A DNA stretch of 53,224 bases, taken from positions 1-53,224 of the forward strand of contig NZ_JAERMK010000027.1 in the NCBI RefSeq assembly GCF_016918015.1. The letters run 5' to 3'. The position numbers and the translations under genes are program-made. This stretch comes from Glycomyces sp. YM15. GTDB lineage: Bacteria; Actinomycetota; Actinomycetes; Mycobacteriales; Micromonosporaceae. Positions 45,989 through 53,224 of the stretch are shown here, piece by piece (the first letter of the stretch is position 1; each line of letters opens with the position of its first letter). Below the pieces are notes generated by a model. That model searched no databases, had not been told where the DNA came from, and saw only the letters and a program-made list of their open reading frames with translations.

Positions 45989-47413
45989 ATGTTCGAGTAC
46001 GCGCCCGCACCCGAGTCGGTGCGGCCCCAGATCAAAGAGCACTACGGGCTGTTCGTCGACGGGAAGTTCACCGACGCCGCCGACGGCGCCGACTTCAAAT
46101 CCGTGAACCCCTCCACCGAAGAAGTCCTCTTCACCGTGGCCGAGGCCGGAGCGGCCGACGTCCAGAACTCCGTCGCCGCCGCCCGCCGCGCGCAGGAAGC
46201 CGTGTGGGGCCCCATGAGCGGCGCAGAGCGGGGCAAGTACCTGTTCCGGATCGCCCGGCTCCTGCAGGAGAAGGCCCGCGAGTTCGCCGTCGCCGAATCC
46301 CTCGACAACGGCAAGCCCATCAAGGAGACCCGCGACTTCGACGTGCCCACCGCGGCGCAGCACTTCTTCTACCACGCGGGCTGGGCCGACAAGCTCGCCT
46401 ACGCCGGCCTCGGATCCGACCCGAGGCCGCTCGGCGTCATCGGCCAGGTCATCCCCTGGAACTTCCCGCTGCTCATGCTCGCGTGGAAGATCGCCCCGGC
46501 GCTCGCGTGCGGGAACACGGTGGTGCTCAAGCCCGCCGAGACCACGCCGCTGACCGCGCTCATGTTCGCCGAGCTGTGCCAGGAGGCCGACCTGCCGCCC
46601 GGCGTCGTCAACATCCTCCCCGGCGCGGGCGGCACGGGCGCGGCGCTCGTGGACAGCGCCGTCGACAAGATCGCGTTCACCGGCTCGACCGCGGTCGGAC
46701 GGGCCATCGCGAAGTCCATCGCGGGTTCGAAGAAGAGGCTCACCCTGGAACTGGGCGGCAAGGCCGCGAACATCGTGTTCGACGACGCAGCCGTAGACCA
46801 GGCCGTCGAAGGCATCGTCAACGGCATCTTCTTCAACCAGGGGCACGTGTGCTGCGCCGGTTCGAGGCTGCTCGTGCAGGAATCGGTGGCCGACGAGGTC
46901 CTGGCCCGGTTGAAGGACCGCGTCACCACGTTGCGCGTGGGCGACCCGCTCGACAAGAACACCGACATCGGCGCGATCAACTCCGCCGAGCAGCTCGAGC
47001 GGATCGCCGCGCTCACCGACGCCGGCAGCGGCGAGGGCGCCGAGGTCTGGCAGCCCGACTGCGACCTGCCCGACCGCGGCTTCTGGTTCCGCCCCACCGT
47101 GTTCACCGGCGTGCAGCAGTCGATGCGCATCGCCAAGGAGGAGATCTTCGGCCCGGTGCTCAGCGTGCTCACGTTCCGCACCCCCGACGAGGCCATCGCG
47201 AAGGCCAACAACACCCCGTACGGCCTCTCGGCCGGGGTGTGGACGGAGAAGGGCTCCAAGATCCTGTGGGCGGCCGAGCGGCTGCGCGCGGGCGTGGTGT
47301 GGGCCAACACGTTCAACCAGTTCGACGCCGCCAGCCCGTTCGGCGGCCTGAAGGAGTCCGGTTACGGCCGCGAAGGCGGCCGCCAGGGGCTGGAGGCCTA
47401 CCTCGATGTCTGA
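45989..47413 (+). CDS. Aldehyde dehydrogenase
   Basis: 474 residues. NAD-dependent aldehyde dehydrogenase with VIPWNFPLLM, cofactor lysine K181 in VVLKPAE, TGSTAVGR, general base E254 in LELGGKAANIV and catalytic C288 in NQGHVCCAGSR; EEIFGPVLSV and PFGGLKESGYGREGG are also present. Directly after deoC (3-nt gap), it is well placed to oxidise acetaldehyde. It shares an 8-bp overlap with the following gene, a shorter aldehyde-dehydrogenase homologue without catalytic residues; the pair resembles the two halves of ALDH16 proteins. Confidence 0.93.
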   Translation: MFEYAPAPESVRPQIKEHYGLFVDGKFTDAADGADFKSVNPSTEEVLFTVAEAGAADVQNSVAAARRAQEAVWGPMSGAERGKYLFRIARLLQEKAREFAVAESLDNGKPIKETRDFDVPTAAQHFFYHAGWADKLAYAGLGSDPRPLGVIGQVIPWNFPLLMLAWKIAPALACGNTVVLKPAETTPLTALMFAELCQEADLPPGVVNILPGAGGTGAALVDSAVDKIAFTGSTAVGRAIAKSIAGSKKRLTLELGGKAANIVFDDAAVDQAVEGIVNGIFFNQGHVCCAGSRLLVQESVADEVLARLKDRVTTLRVGDPLDKNTDIGAINSAEQLERIAALTDAGSGEGAEVWQPDCDLPDRGFWFRPTVFTGVQQSMRIAKEEIFGPVLSVLTFRTPDEAIAKANNTPYGLSAGVWTEKGSKILWAAERLRAGVVWANTFNQFDAASPFGGLKESGYGREGGRQGLEAYLDV

Positions 47414-48281
47414 TCGCCTCAGGGTCAAGAAGACCTACAAGCTGTACGTGGGCGGGAAGTTCCCGCGCTCGGAGTCCGGAAGGAGCTATCCCGTGAGCAG
47501 CCCGGACGGGACCGAGCTGGCCAACGCCGCGCTCGCCAGCCGCAAGGACGGCCGCGACGCCGTGGCCGCAGCCCGCAAGGCGCAGCGGCCGTGGGCGGGC
47601 CAGACCGCGTACCTGCGCGGCCAGATCCTGTACCGGGTCGCCGAGATGCTCGAAGGCCGCGCCGGGCAGTTCGCCGAAGAGCTCGCCGACGCCACGGGCG
47701 CCGAAGTGCACGACGCCCTCGGGGCCGTGGAGGCCGCGATCGACCGGCTCGTGCACTACGCGGGCTGGACCGACAAGTACACGTCGGTGCTCGGCGGGGC
47801 CAACCCCGTCGCGGGCCCGTACTTCAACCACACGACGCCCGAGCCGCTCGGCGTGATCGCCGTCGTCGCGCCGCAGGACGACCCGTTCCTGGGCCTCATC
47901 GAGGCCGTCGCCCCCGCGATCGCCGCCGGCAACACCGTCGTGGTCCTCGCGAGCGAGACGAAGCCCTTGCCCGCGTTGAGCTTCGGTGAAGTGCTCGCCA
48001 CCTCCGACCTGCCCGGCGGGGTCGTGAACGTGCTCAGCGGCAGGGCCGCCGAGGTCGCGCCGCACCTGGCCGCGCACGCCGACGTCAACGGGGTCGACCT
48101 GAGCGGCGTCGCCGACGCCGAACTGGCCGCGAGCCTGGAGGCCGCCGCCGCCGAGACCCTGAAGGTGGTCCGCCGCCCCGGGAAGCGCCTCGACTCCCTT
48201 GGCCTGCTGCGGCAGTGGACCGAGTACAAGACCGTGTGGCACCCGGCCGGGATGGCCGCGGCCGCCGGAGGCGGTTACTGA
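47406..48281 (+). CDS. Truncated, non-catalytic aldehyde dehydrogenase homologue
   Basis: 291 residues. It aligns with the N-terminal two thirds of the preceding enzyme (KLYVGGKFPRSESGRSYPV, HYAGWTDKY, EPLGVIAVVAPQDDP, DLPGGVVNVLSG). Key residues are gone: the PWNFP motif is PQDDP, the cofactor lysine in KPAE is LASE, and the LELGG glutamate and catalytic-cysteine segment are absent. The frame is clean with good codon bias and a proper terminator after it, so it is a maintained gene, not debris. Human and bacterial ALDH16 carry such a pseudo-domain fused behind an active one. A regulatory or oligomerisation partner of the upstream enzyme is the best guess. Confidence 0.85.
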   Translation: MSDRLRVKKTYKLYVGGKFPRSESGRSYPVSSPDGTELANAALASRKDGRDAVAAARKAQRPWAGQTAYLRGQILYRVAEMLEGRAGQFAEELADATGAEVHDALGAVEAAIDRLVHYAGWTDKYTSVLGGANPVAGPYFNHTTPEPLGVIAVVAPQDDPFLGLIEAVAPAIAAGNTVVVLASETKPLPALSFGEVLATSDLPGGVVNVLSGRAAEVAPHLAAHADVNGVDLSGVADAELAASLEAAAAETLKVVRRPGKRLDSLGLLRQWTEYKTVWHPAGMAAAAGGGY

Positions 48282-48293
48282 TCGCGTCCCACG

Positions 48294-48324
48294 GGGCCCC
48301 GGCGATCCGTCGCCGGGGCCCTTT
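48294..48324 (+). terminator. Terminator of the deoC operon
   Basis: GGGCCCCGGCG / CGCCGGGGCCC, perfect 11-bp stem, 6-nt loop, followed by TTT. Confidence 0.85.
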
Positions 48325-48422
48325 CGGCATCGTCCCTTCTGAACGGACCTACCGGGTCGGACCGAGCGTGTCGCGTCGTCGTACGCTGTTCCCCAGCTAG
48401 ATCACTACGGGAGGGACGCGAC

Positions 48423-49241
48423 ATGGCGGCCGAAACGGATGGGCCGGTGCGCAGCGCCGAGACCGACAAGCTCTGGAACGAGCTGAGCGTCGACCCGGTG
48501 GAACTCCACCTGGGCAAGGACTCGGGCTTCACCCTGCGCGCGTACCGGATGTCCGACACCCTCCCCGGCGGGAAGGCCGAGGAGCCCGAGCCCGTCGAGG
48601 ACGACGACGCCGAGGCGGAGGAGGCGCCGCGCGGCAGGCACGCCGAGACCGACGAGGCCGCCCCCGAGGACGAGAACGCCCCCGAACCCGACGCGGCCGA
48701 CTTCGCCGACGAGGCGCCCGCTGCCGACGACGAGGACGCCCTCGACGCCGAACCCGAAGAGGTCCCGGTCTTCCTGACCCGCAAGGGGAAGCTGCTGGTC
48801 TTCCGCGAGGCCGAGGCGCTCGTCGCGTACGTCAAGGAGCACGACGACCACGACCTCGCCGCGATCGAGGAGTACGCCGAGCTGCAGGAGCGTCTCAGCG
48901 TCGACGACATCGTGTGTGACGAAGACGACACCTATGAGCTGGACCTGGTGGTCGCCAACCTCCGCGGCGGCCAGGACGCCTGGGAGCCCGAGCTGCTCAT
49001 CAAGGCCGCCGAAGTCGGCCGCGACCTCGGCTACGCCCTGAAGCACGACTCGATCGTCGGCTCGCTCGCCCCCGGCTCCCCGCTGGACGACCTCGACGAG
49101 ACCTTCCGCGTGGTCGTCGACGGCGGCCTCCGCGGCAAACTCGCCAAGCGCCGCTTGAAGCGAAGCGACTCCCAGCAGGCGGCCATCGCCTGGCGCGGCG
49201 TCATCGCCAAGATCAACGACCATGTGGAATGGCGCGGTTAG
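48423..49241 (+). CDS. Conserved-type acidic actinobacterial protein of unknown function
   Basis: 272 residues; GGGAGGGA before the ATG. The N-terminus (LWNELSVDPVELHLGKDSGFTLRAYR) and the C-terminal half (FLTRKGKLLVFREAEALVAYVKEHDDHDL ... AWRGVIAKINDHVEWRG, quoted only at its ends) look like folded conserved regions, separated by a strongly acidic, Asp/Glu/Ala-rich linker at ~50-115. Similar actinobacterial proteins have been labelled primosomal or hypothetical, but I see no primase or helicase motif. No membrane segment. It is a stand-alone gene between the deoC terminator and the unusual signalling pair. Confidence 0.7.
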   Translation: MAAETDGPVRSAETDKLWNELSVDPVELHLGKDSGFTLRAYRMSDTLPGGKAEEPEPVEDDDAEAEEAPRGRHAETDEAAPEDENAPEPDAADFADEAPAADDEDALDAEPEEVPVFLTRKGKLLVFREAEALVAYVKEHDDHDLAAIEEYAELQERLSVDDIVCDEDDTYELDLVVANLRGGQDAWEPELLIKAAEVGRDLGYALKHDSIVGSLAPGSPLDDLDETFRVVVDGGLRGKLAKRRLKRSDSQQAAIAWRGVIAKINDHVEWRG

Positions 49242-49554
49242 CCATCGGCCGAACAGCCCATGTCGACTCATACTCCGAGTCCGATTACCGGCGCCGCCGC
49301 GTCATCCAGCGGCGGCGCCGCCGCGTTCCCCACCGTTATTCCACAAGGGAATCCCCTGGTGGACACCGTCAAGGAATTGACGCAATTGCGCGGTATGACC
49401 TTCCATCCCATCGCGAACCCGCACTGTCCGTCCGCTTGCAGAACCGAGTATTCTGCGGAAAACTGATAACGGACTGGTAAATACAGGCTGGGCTGCGGCC
49501 CGCCGACAGGGGCCGGCGCCCGTCCGGGTGCGCCCTACGAGAGGAGCCCCGCGG
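49242..49554. other. Intergenic region with inverted repeat, upstream of the IS110-like/roadblock pair
   Basis: 313 bp. CGGCGCCGCCGC (49289-49300) and GCGGCGGCGCCG (49309-49320) form a perfect 12-bp hairpin with an 8-nt loop, a possible terminator for the preceding gene. The part from ~49330 to 49490 is AT-rich and is the likely promoter zone, although no convincing -35/-10 pair stands out. A 67-codon frame at 49260 has poor coding character. Confidence 0.5.
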
Positions 49555-51162
49555 GTGCAAGTGTTCTGCGGCATCACCATCGACCAGCAGGTAGCAGGAG
49601 CCGGCCAAGGCGACACCGCCTGCGCCGTCGCGCTCGTCGCGGCGGGCGGCGGCCTCATCGCCACCGACACCTTCGGCGACGACCCCCGGGGATGGGTCCG
49701 CCTCAACAGCCTCCTCGCGCGAACGGCGCCCGGACAGTCCGTCTCGGTCGCCGTCGCGGAGGAGATCGTCCAGCTGGCCGAGTTCGCCGCAGCCGCCGGG
49801 CAGCTCGTCATCCGCGCCGCCAGTCCGGCCTCACGCTCCAAAGACGCGCTCGACGACGCCATCGCCATGGCCCGCGGCCTCGCGACCGGCGAAGTGCACG
49901 GCCAGCCGTTGGCCGCTCGCCCTGAGATCAACGCTCTGCGCCCGATCCTGGACACCGTGGCCTCGGCCGCCAGAGCCCGCCACGACGCGGCAGAGGCGCT
50001 CACATGCCTTCTGCGCGCGGTCTTCCCCGCGGCGCTCGCCGCCTGGGACGACCCGAGCGAGGCCAACGCCGTCGCCATCCTCACCCGGCTTCCCCAACCC
50101 GGCGCCCTGCAGTCGATCTCGACCGAAGAACTCGCAGCCGACCTCGCCACCGTCGCCGACCCCGGGCAGGTCGCCGCGATGGCCGGAGCACTGACCGAGG
50201 CCATCCGTGAGATCGGCGGCGGCGACGACCCCTCCGTCGCCCCGTCCGTCTCCGCCACCGCCGACGCCGTCTCCGCCTGGGACCGCTCGCTCGAAGGCCT
50301 CATCGGGCTGCTGCAGGCCAAACGCCCCCGTCTCGACACCGCCCCGCCGCGCGCCGCATACGACGAAGACGACGACGAGGACCGCGGGACCGGCCGACAC
50401 GGCCACGGCACCCACACCACCGTCCGCCTCCCCGGCGACCTGCCCGACCGCCAGAGCCTCCGCGCACTCGACCCGGCCTCGCAGTTGCACTCCGTCGTGG
50501 ACCTCGAATCGACGCAGGTGATCCCCGAATCGCAGATGCCGGTGGACGGCGAGAGCCACACCCGCTCGATCCGGCGCCGGCGCCGCGCCCAGCCCGCCGA
50601 ACTGCCGCAAACGGACCTGCCCCTGCCGTCCGAGCAGGGAGCGCGGTCCGAACGGCCCGCGCCGAACCCCCGCCAGGCGCCGGCCGACGCGTTCCAGTCC
50701 GAGAGCATGCGCCAACCGGACCCGGAACCGCGCCGCCACCCCTGGCAGCCCAAGGACGACGTCCACATCGTCGACGTCGCGAGCCTCATGAACGACGACG
50801 ACGGCCTCATGATCCTCGGCCAGGCCCGCAGCGCCTGGTTCAAGCGGCCCGAAACCGAAGAGCCCGAACCGGAATCGTGGAACCTCCCCGGAGACGAAGG
50901 CTGGCGCATGGCCCGCAACGTCACCGAGGCCCCCGAGACCGAGGAACCGATCACGCCCGCCGGGCTGCCGCGCCGCAAACCGCAGGCCAACCTGGTGCCC
51001 GGCGCGGTCGTCGCCGACGAGCACCCGCGCTTCGACGAACCGATCGACCGCGACCCGGAGCTCCTGGCGCAGAACACGGCTGGTTACTTCAAGGGCTGGG
51101 GCCGCGCCCGGGGCGGCCGCCCCGGTGCAGGCGCCAGGACGGAGAGGATGGCGACCCGATGA
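49555..51162 (+). CDS. Hybrid protein: IS110-transposase-like DEDD domain fused to a conservon CvnA-like tail
   Basis: 535 residues from GTG 49555 with GAGAGGAG upstream. Residues ~3-215 follow the IS110-family N-terminal plan: FCGITID strand, ALVAAGGGLIATDTF hairpin, an acidic E69/E70 before LAEFAAAAGQLVI, DxxD at D97/D100 in SKDALDDAIAMA, then the helical INALRPILDTVASAARARHDAA, LLRAVFPAAL and LTRLPQPGAL. The first Asp is shifted (GITID for GID). The C-terminal transposase_20 half with its serine is absent. Residues ~260-460 are disordered; the end (GWRMARNV, GLPRRKPQANLVPG at 470-483, FKGWGRARGGR) matches the tail of conservon sensor kinases. It overlaps a roadblock gene by 4 bp. I infer an exapted signalling or scaffold protein. 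Confidence 0.72.
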   Translation: MQVFCGITIDQQVAGAGQGDTACAVALVAAGGGLIATDTFGDDPRGWVRLNSLLARTAPGQSVSVAVAEEIVQLAEFAAAAGQLVIRAASPASRSKDALDDAIAMARGLATGEVHGQPLAARPEINALRPILDTVASAARARHDAAEALTCLLRAVFPAALAAWDDPSEANAVAILTRLPQPGALQSISTEELAADLATVADPGQVAAMAGALTEAIREIGGGDDPSVAPSVSATADAVSAWDRSLEGLIGLLQAKRPRLDTAPPRAAYDEDDDEDRGTGRHGHGTHTTVRLPGDLPDRQSLRALDPASQLHSVVDLESTQVIPESQMPVDGESHTRSIRRRRRAQPAELPQTDLPLPSEQGARSERPAPNPRQAPADAFQSESMRQPDPEPRRHPWQPKDDVHIVDVASLMNDDDGLMILGQARSAWFKRPETEEPEPESWNLPGDEGWRMARNVTEAPETEEPITPAGLPRRKPQANLVPGAVVADEHPRFDEPIDRDPELLAQNTAGYFKGWGRARGGRPGAGARTERMATR

Positions 51163-51584
51163 GCGCCAATCTCGGTGTCTACGAGCGATCCCTGAGCATG
51201 CTGCTCGGCTCGCTCGTGGCCCGCACTCCCGGCCTCTCCCACGCGGTCCTCGTCAGCGTCGACGGCCTGCCCCTGGCCGTCTCGGCCGGACTCCCCAAGG
51301 AACGCGCGGACCAGTTGGCGGGCATCGGCTCCGGCCTCCTGTCGATGGGTGAGGGCGCTGGGCGGTCCATGGACCACGGCCCGACCCAGCAGGTCATCGT
51401 CGAGATGGCCGAGGGCGTCCTCCTCGCCGCGCCCGTCGGCCCCCAGATCTGCCTCACGCTCCTGGCGGTCTCCCAGTGCGACCGGGAGCAGCTCGGCTAC
51501 GAACTCGGGCAGTTCACGATGCAGGTGGGGCCCTTGCTGAACGAGGCCCTGACGAACACGGGGTCGATCCCCAAGGTCATCTGA
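51159..51584 (+). CDS. Roadblock/LC7-domain protein (CvnB-like)
   Basis: 141 residues from ATG 51159, overlapping the previous stop (ATGA). One roadblock/LC7 domain covers nearly all of it: LSMLLGSLVARTPGLSHAVLVSVDGLPLAVSAGL, DQLAGIGSGLLSMG, and VIVEMAEGVLLAAPVG (each a fragment of the domain). In actinobacterial conservons CvnB lies between a sensor kinase (CvnA) and DUF742 (CvnC) plus a small GTPase (CvnD), acting as GTPase regulator. Here the first gene is the IS110-like hybrid, and a terminator follows 12 bp after the stop, so CvnC and CvnD are missing; the partner GTPase would have to be encoded elsewhere. Confidence 0.9.
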   Translation: MSANLGVYERSLSMLLGSLVARTPGLSHAVLVSVDGLPLAVSAGLPKERADQLAGIGSGLLSMGEGAGRSMDHGPTQQVIVEMAEGVLLAAPVGPQICLTLLAVSQCDREQLGYELGQFTMQVGPLLNEALTNTGSIPKVI

Positions 51585-51595
51585 GACCGGATGCG

Positions 51596-51628
51596 AACGG
51601 GCCCCGAGGCGATGCCTTGGGGCCCGTT
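51596..51628 (+). terminator. Terminator of the IS110-like/roadblock unit
   Basis: AACGGGCCCC / GGGGCCCGTT plus inner GAGGC / GCCTT (one G-U pair) around GAT: a 15-bp stem, 12 bp after the roadblock stop. Confidence 0.85.
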
Positions 51629-51636
51629 CCGTCGTG

Positions 51637-51836
51637 CTATTCGGCCGCGCCGACGTGCTCGCGCGGGACGGGGATCGTGACCGTGCGGGTGAGGGTGGAG
51701 TCCGTGCTGGGCCAGCATCGGCATCAAGCGCCTCCCCGATCCGAATGGGGACCGGGTCGTTGACCTTCGACGGCAAGTTCCCCGACTGCAGGTGGTAGAG
51801 GTTTTCAGGGGCCCAAGGCTTTCGCGACTTGGGCTC
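51637..51836 (-). pseudogene. Decayed 3' fragment of an unidentified gene
   Basis: On the minus strand a coding-like stretch reads ENLYHLQSGNLPSKVNDPVP IRIGEALDADAG (shown in two parts) and, after a shift of one base near 51725, continues STDSTLTRTVTIPVPREHVG to a TAG at 51637-51639. Codons end mostly in G/C in each part, yet an in-frame stop lies just before the fragment and the shift breaks the frame. No family is recognised. A 10-bp hairpin (51808-51837) covers its upstream edge. Confidence 0.3.
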
Positions 51837-51839
51837 CTA

Positions 51840-52136
51840 TAGCGGGTTGCGGCACCGTTTCGATTGAGGTTCAGGCGGGCAGCGACAAAAGGGCCGCATG
51901 GTGGTTGGGTGTGCGGTGCGGCTGCCCGGCAGCGCGGGGGGAGGGGTGGCGGAGGCCCATTTGTCCCCTGGTTTGCTTTGCACCCCAGGTGGAGTGGGGG
52001 CGGGGCGTGAGTGTCTCTCATGGAATGTTCACCCGGTTGGGTGATGACACCGGCACGGCATTCTGTCATCATTGAAGCACGAACAAGGAACCGAAAACCG
52101 GCAGGACATTCGAGAATCGGTGAGGAGGCGAGACCC
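51840..52136. other. Gene-poor stretch before the DUF222 gene
   Basis: Together with the fragment to the left this leaves about 500 bp between the roadblock terminator and the DUF222 start without an intact gene. The composition is mixed, with poly-G patches and lower GC than neighbours, as expected for degraded sequence at the edge of a mobile or repeated element. Confidence 0.4.
52042..52071. promoter_or_regulatory. Inverted repeat upstream of the DUF222 gene
   Basis: TGATGACA (52042-52049) and TGTCATCA (52064-52071), perfect 8-bp arms with a 14-nt spacer, 66 bp before the start codon: candidate operator or part of the promoter region. Confidence 0.5.
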
Positions 52137-53224
52137 ATGGCCGCATGCAACACCCACACCAGCCCGGTCGCTCCGGTCCTCCCCGCCGCCTCGCTCCTCT
52201 CCGCTTCCCCTGACCGCCGCTCCCAGGCTGCGGCGATCCGCTCGACCCTCGATGAGGCCGCCGCAGGCATCAACGCCTTTCACGCCCGGGTCCTGTCTGC
52301 GGTGATCGCGATGAAGGAGGCGAACCTGCACCGCTCCGAGTTCGGGTTCTCCGCCCTCCGCGACCTGCTCCTGTCCCAGTTCGACTTCACCTTCAACACC
52401 GCCAGCGCCATCGCCGCGATCGCCCGGCTCTCGGGGAAGTTCCGTCTTCTTGCTTCGGCGGCGGTGTCGGGGCAGGCCCGGATCGACCAGGTCGCTTACG
52501 CCGTCCGCCAGCTTGACCAGACTCCGGCGATGCGCGTGTTCGCCCGCACTCCTTTCACGGCCCCGGTCCCCTCCCCCTTCGACCCCGAGACCCTCTGCGC
52601 GACGCCGGAGGCGATGGTGGTCGAGTACTGCGCTCATGCTTCCTTCAAGGACCTGCGTCGTCACCTTGAGGGGCTGTGGGCCGCGATCGCCGGAGAGACC
52701 GAGCTTCTTGATGGGCTCGGCGAGCAGTCGATGCAGCGCCTGGAGTTGATCGAGTGCGGCAATGGCATGTGGGCGCTGGAGGGGCATCTCTCGAATGCGA
52801 CCGGGCGGATGCTCGACAAGTACCTGCAGACCGCCTGCCCGCCACCCCGCCAGGATGAGGCCGACGCGGAAGGTCTGCTGCCGCCGCAGGCGAACCAGCA
52901 TGCCGAGGCTCTCCATCAGCTCCTGGCCGGGTACGGGTCCTCCCCGCAGGCCGCGACCCGGCACGGGCACACCGCGACCCTGGATCTGACCGTCGACATC
53001 GAGACGTTGCAGGGCAAGGACACCGGCCGCCTCCCGATGTTGGAGGGCCAGCCGATCAGCGTCCCCCGGGCCCGGCTGCTGGCCTGTGAAGGCGTCATCA
53101 TCCCCTCGGTGTTCAACTACGCCAAGGGGGAAGCGGTCGAGCTGGGTCGGGCCCTGCGCCTGCCCAACGCCGCCCTGCGGCGCAAACTCGAGCTCGAGCA
53201 GCCAGGGGGTTGCGCTTGGCACGG
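52137..53224 (+). CDS. DUF222 (13E12 repeat family) protein, cut by the window end
   Basis: 362 codons are present and the frame is open at the end. The ATG follows GAGGAGG at good spacing. The helical DUF222 region includes FHARVLSAVIAMKEANLHR, SAIAAIARLSGKFRLLASAA and FKDLRRHLEGLWAAI; the C-terminal part reads ALRLPNAALRRKLELEQPGG followed by CAWHG, where such proteins begin their HNH nuclease module, so the nuclease itself is probably just outside. This family is repeated in many actinobacterial genomes (REP13E12 of mycobacteria) and linked to mobile or prophage-target DNA. Its third positions are less G-biased than most genes here, compatible with separate origin. DNA cleavage is inferred from the family only. 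Confidence 0.88.
   Translation, partial: MAACNTHTSPVAPVLPAASLLSASPDRRSQAAAIRSTLDEAAAGINAFHARVLSAVIAMKEANLHRSEFGFSALRDLLLSQFDFTFNTASAIAAIARLSGKFRLLASAAVSGQARIDQVAYAVRQLDQTPAMRVFARTPFTAPVPSPFDPETLCATPEAMVVEYCAHASFKDLRRHLEGLWAAIAGETELLDGLGEQSMQRLELIECGNGMWALEGHLSNATGRMLDKYLQTACPPPRQDEADAEGLLPPQANQHAEALHQLLAGYGSSPQAATRHGHTATLDLTVDIETLQGKDTGRLPMLEGQPISVPRARLLACEGVIIPSVFNYAKGEAVELGRALRLPNAALRRKLELEQPGGCAWH

Noticed and set aside
47406..48281. Pseudogene call for the short aldehyde dehydrogenase homologue
   Set aside because: Intact frame, normal codon bias, coupled start and own terminator argue for a maintained non-catalytic protein.
49260..49466. 68-residue ORF upstream of the IS110-like gene
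   Set aside because: No Shine-Dalgarno or TANNNT at the right distance, weak third-position bias, and a perfect hairpin inside it; treated as intergenic.
49555..51162. Active IS110-family insertion sequence
   Set aside because: The C-terminal catalytic-serine domain is missing, the frame continues into a conservon-like tail and overlaps a roadblock gene; no element ends or target duplications were seen.
49555..51584. Complete conservon (cvnABCD)
   Set aside because: The first gene has no histidine-kinase ATPase motifs, and DUF742 and GTPase genes are absent after the roadblock gene.

Overview
The window is very GC-rich, with strong G/C third-position bias, GTG starts, many ATGA/GTGA overlaps and several promoter elements placed directly before start codons. 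This, with the gene families present (GuaB1-type GMP reductase, LpdA-type quinone reductase, DUF3263, an acyl-CoA carboxylase biotin subunit, conservon-like genes, a DUF222/13E12 protein), points to a chromosomal segment of a high-GC Gram-positive actinobacterium. Placement near Glycomycetales is only a guess. I saw no rRNA, tRNA, CRISPR array or intact insertion sequence.

Region 1 (1-7.7 kb) is housekeeping: a nitrobindin-like protein with a tiny coupled membrane ORF, a HAD-IIA phosphatase, a DUF3263 protein, an APC permease, a PAP2 phosphatase, malate dehydrogenase, a TauE/SafE permease and an acyl-CoA dehydrogenase behind a TetR-like operator. Region 2 (8-23.7 kb) looks like a cell-surface polymer locus: UDP-glucose dehydrogenase, UbiX, a polysaccharide deacetylase, a 660-residue CDP-alcohol phosphatidyltransferase fusion, a Wzt/TagH-like export ATPase without a visible permease, an 857-residue double glycosyltransferase, two tandem paralogous glycosyltransferases, a fourth GT2 enzyme and a UDP-GlcNAc-type dehydrogenase. 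Region 3 (23.8-34.9 kb) holds a DrrAB-like efflux pump with divergent PadR regulator, a biotin carboxylase/BCCP, guaB1 with a structured leader, a 430-bp intergenic zone rich in inverted repeats, a two-component system divergent from an ABC transporter, and a secreted lectin-fold protein. Region 4 (34.9-49.2 kb) has LpdA, a gamma-glutamylcyclotransferase, an M20 amidohydrolase, an acyl-CoA mutase large subunit, a membrane Ser/Thr kinase with a Gly/Tyr-rich repeat tail, and nucleoside salvage (phosphohexomutase, upp, deoC, aldehyde dehydrogenase plus a pseudo-dehydrogenase).

The end (49.5-53.2 kb) is the most unusual part. A protein whose N-terminal half resembles the DEDD domain of IS110-family transposases carries a C-terminal tail resembling conservon (CvnA) sensor kinases. 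It overlaps a roadblock/LC7 gene and the unit closes with a terminator, so the usual DUF742 and GTPase genes are missing. A gene-poor, decayed stretch follows, then a DUF222 (13E12-type) gene cut by the window end.

Other leads are a possible three-way-junction RNA near 30.2 kb, a pair of genes that looks like a split ALDH16, phased repeats between a two-component system and its ABC transporter, and about a dozen starts preceded at 6-7 nt by a TANNNT element (likely leaderless mRNAs). All functions are assigned by reading motifs; no database search was possible.
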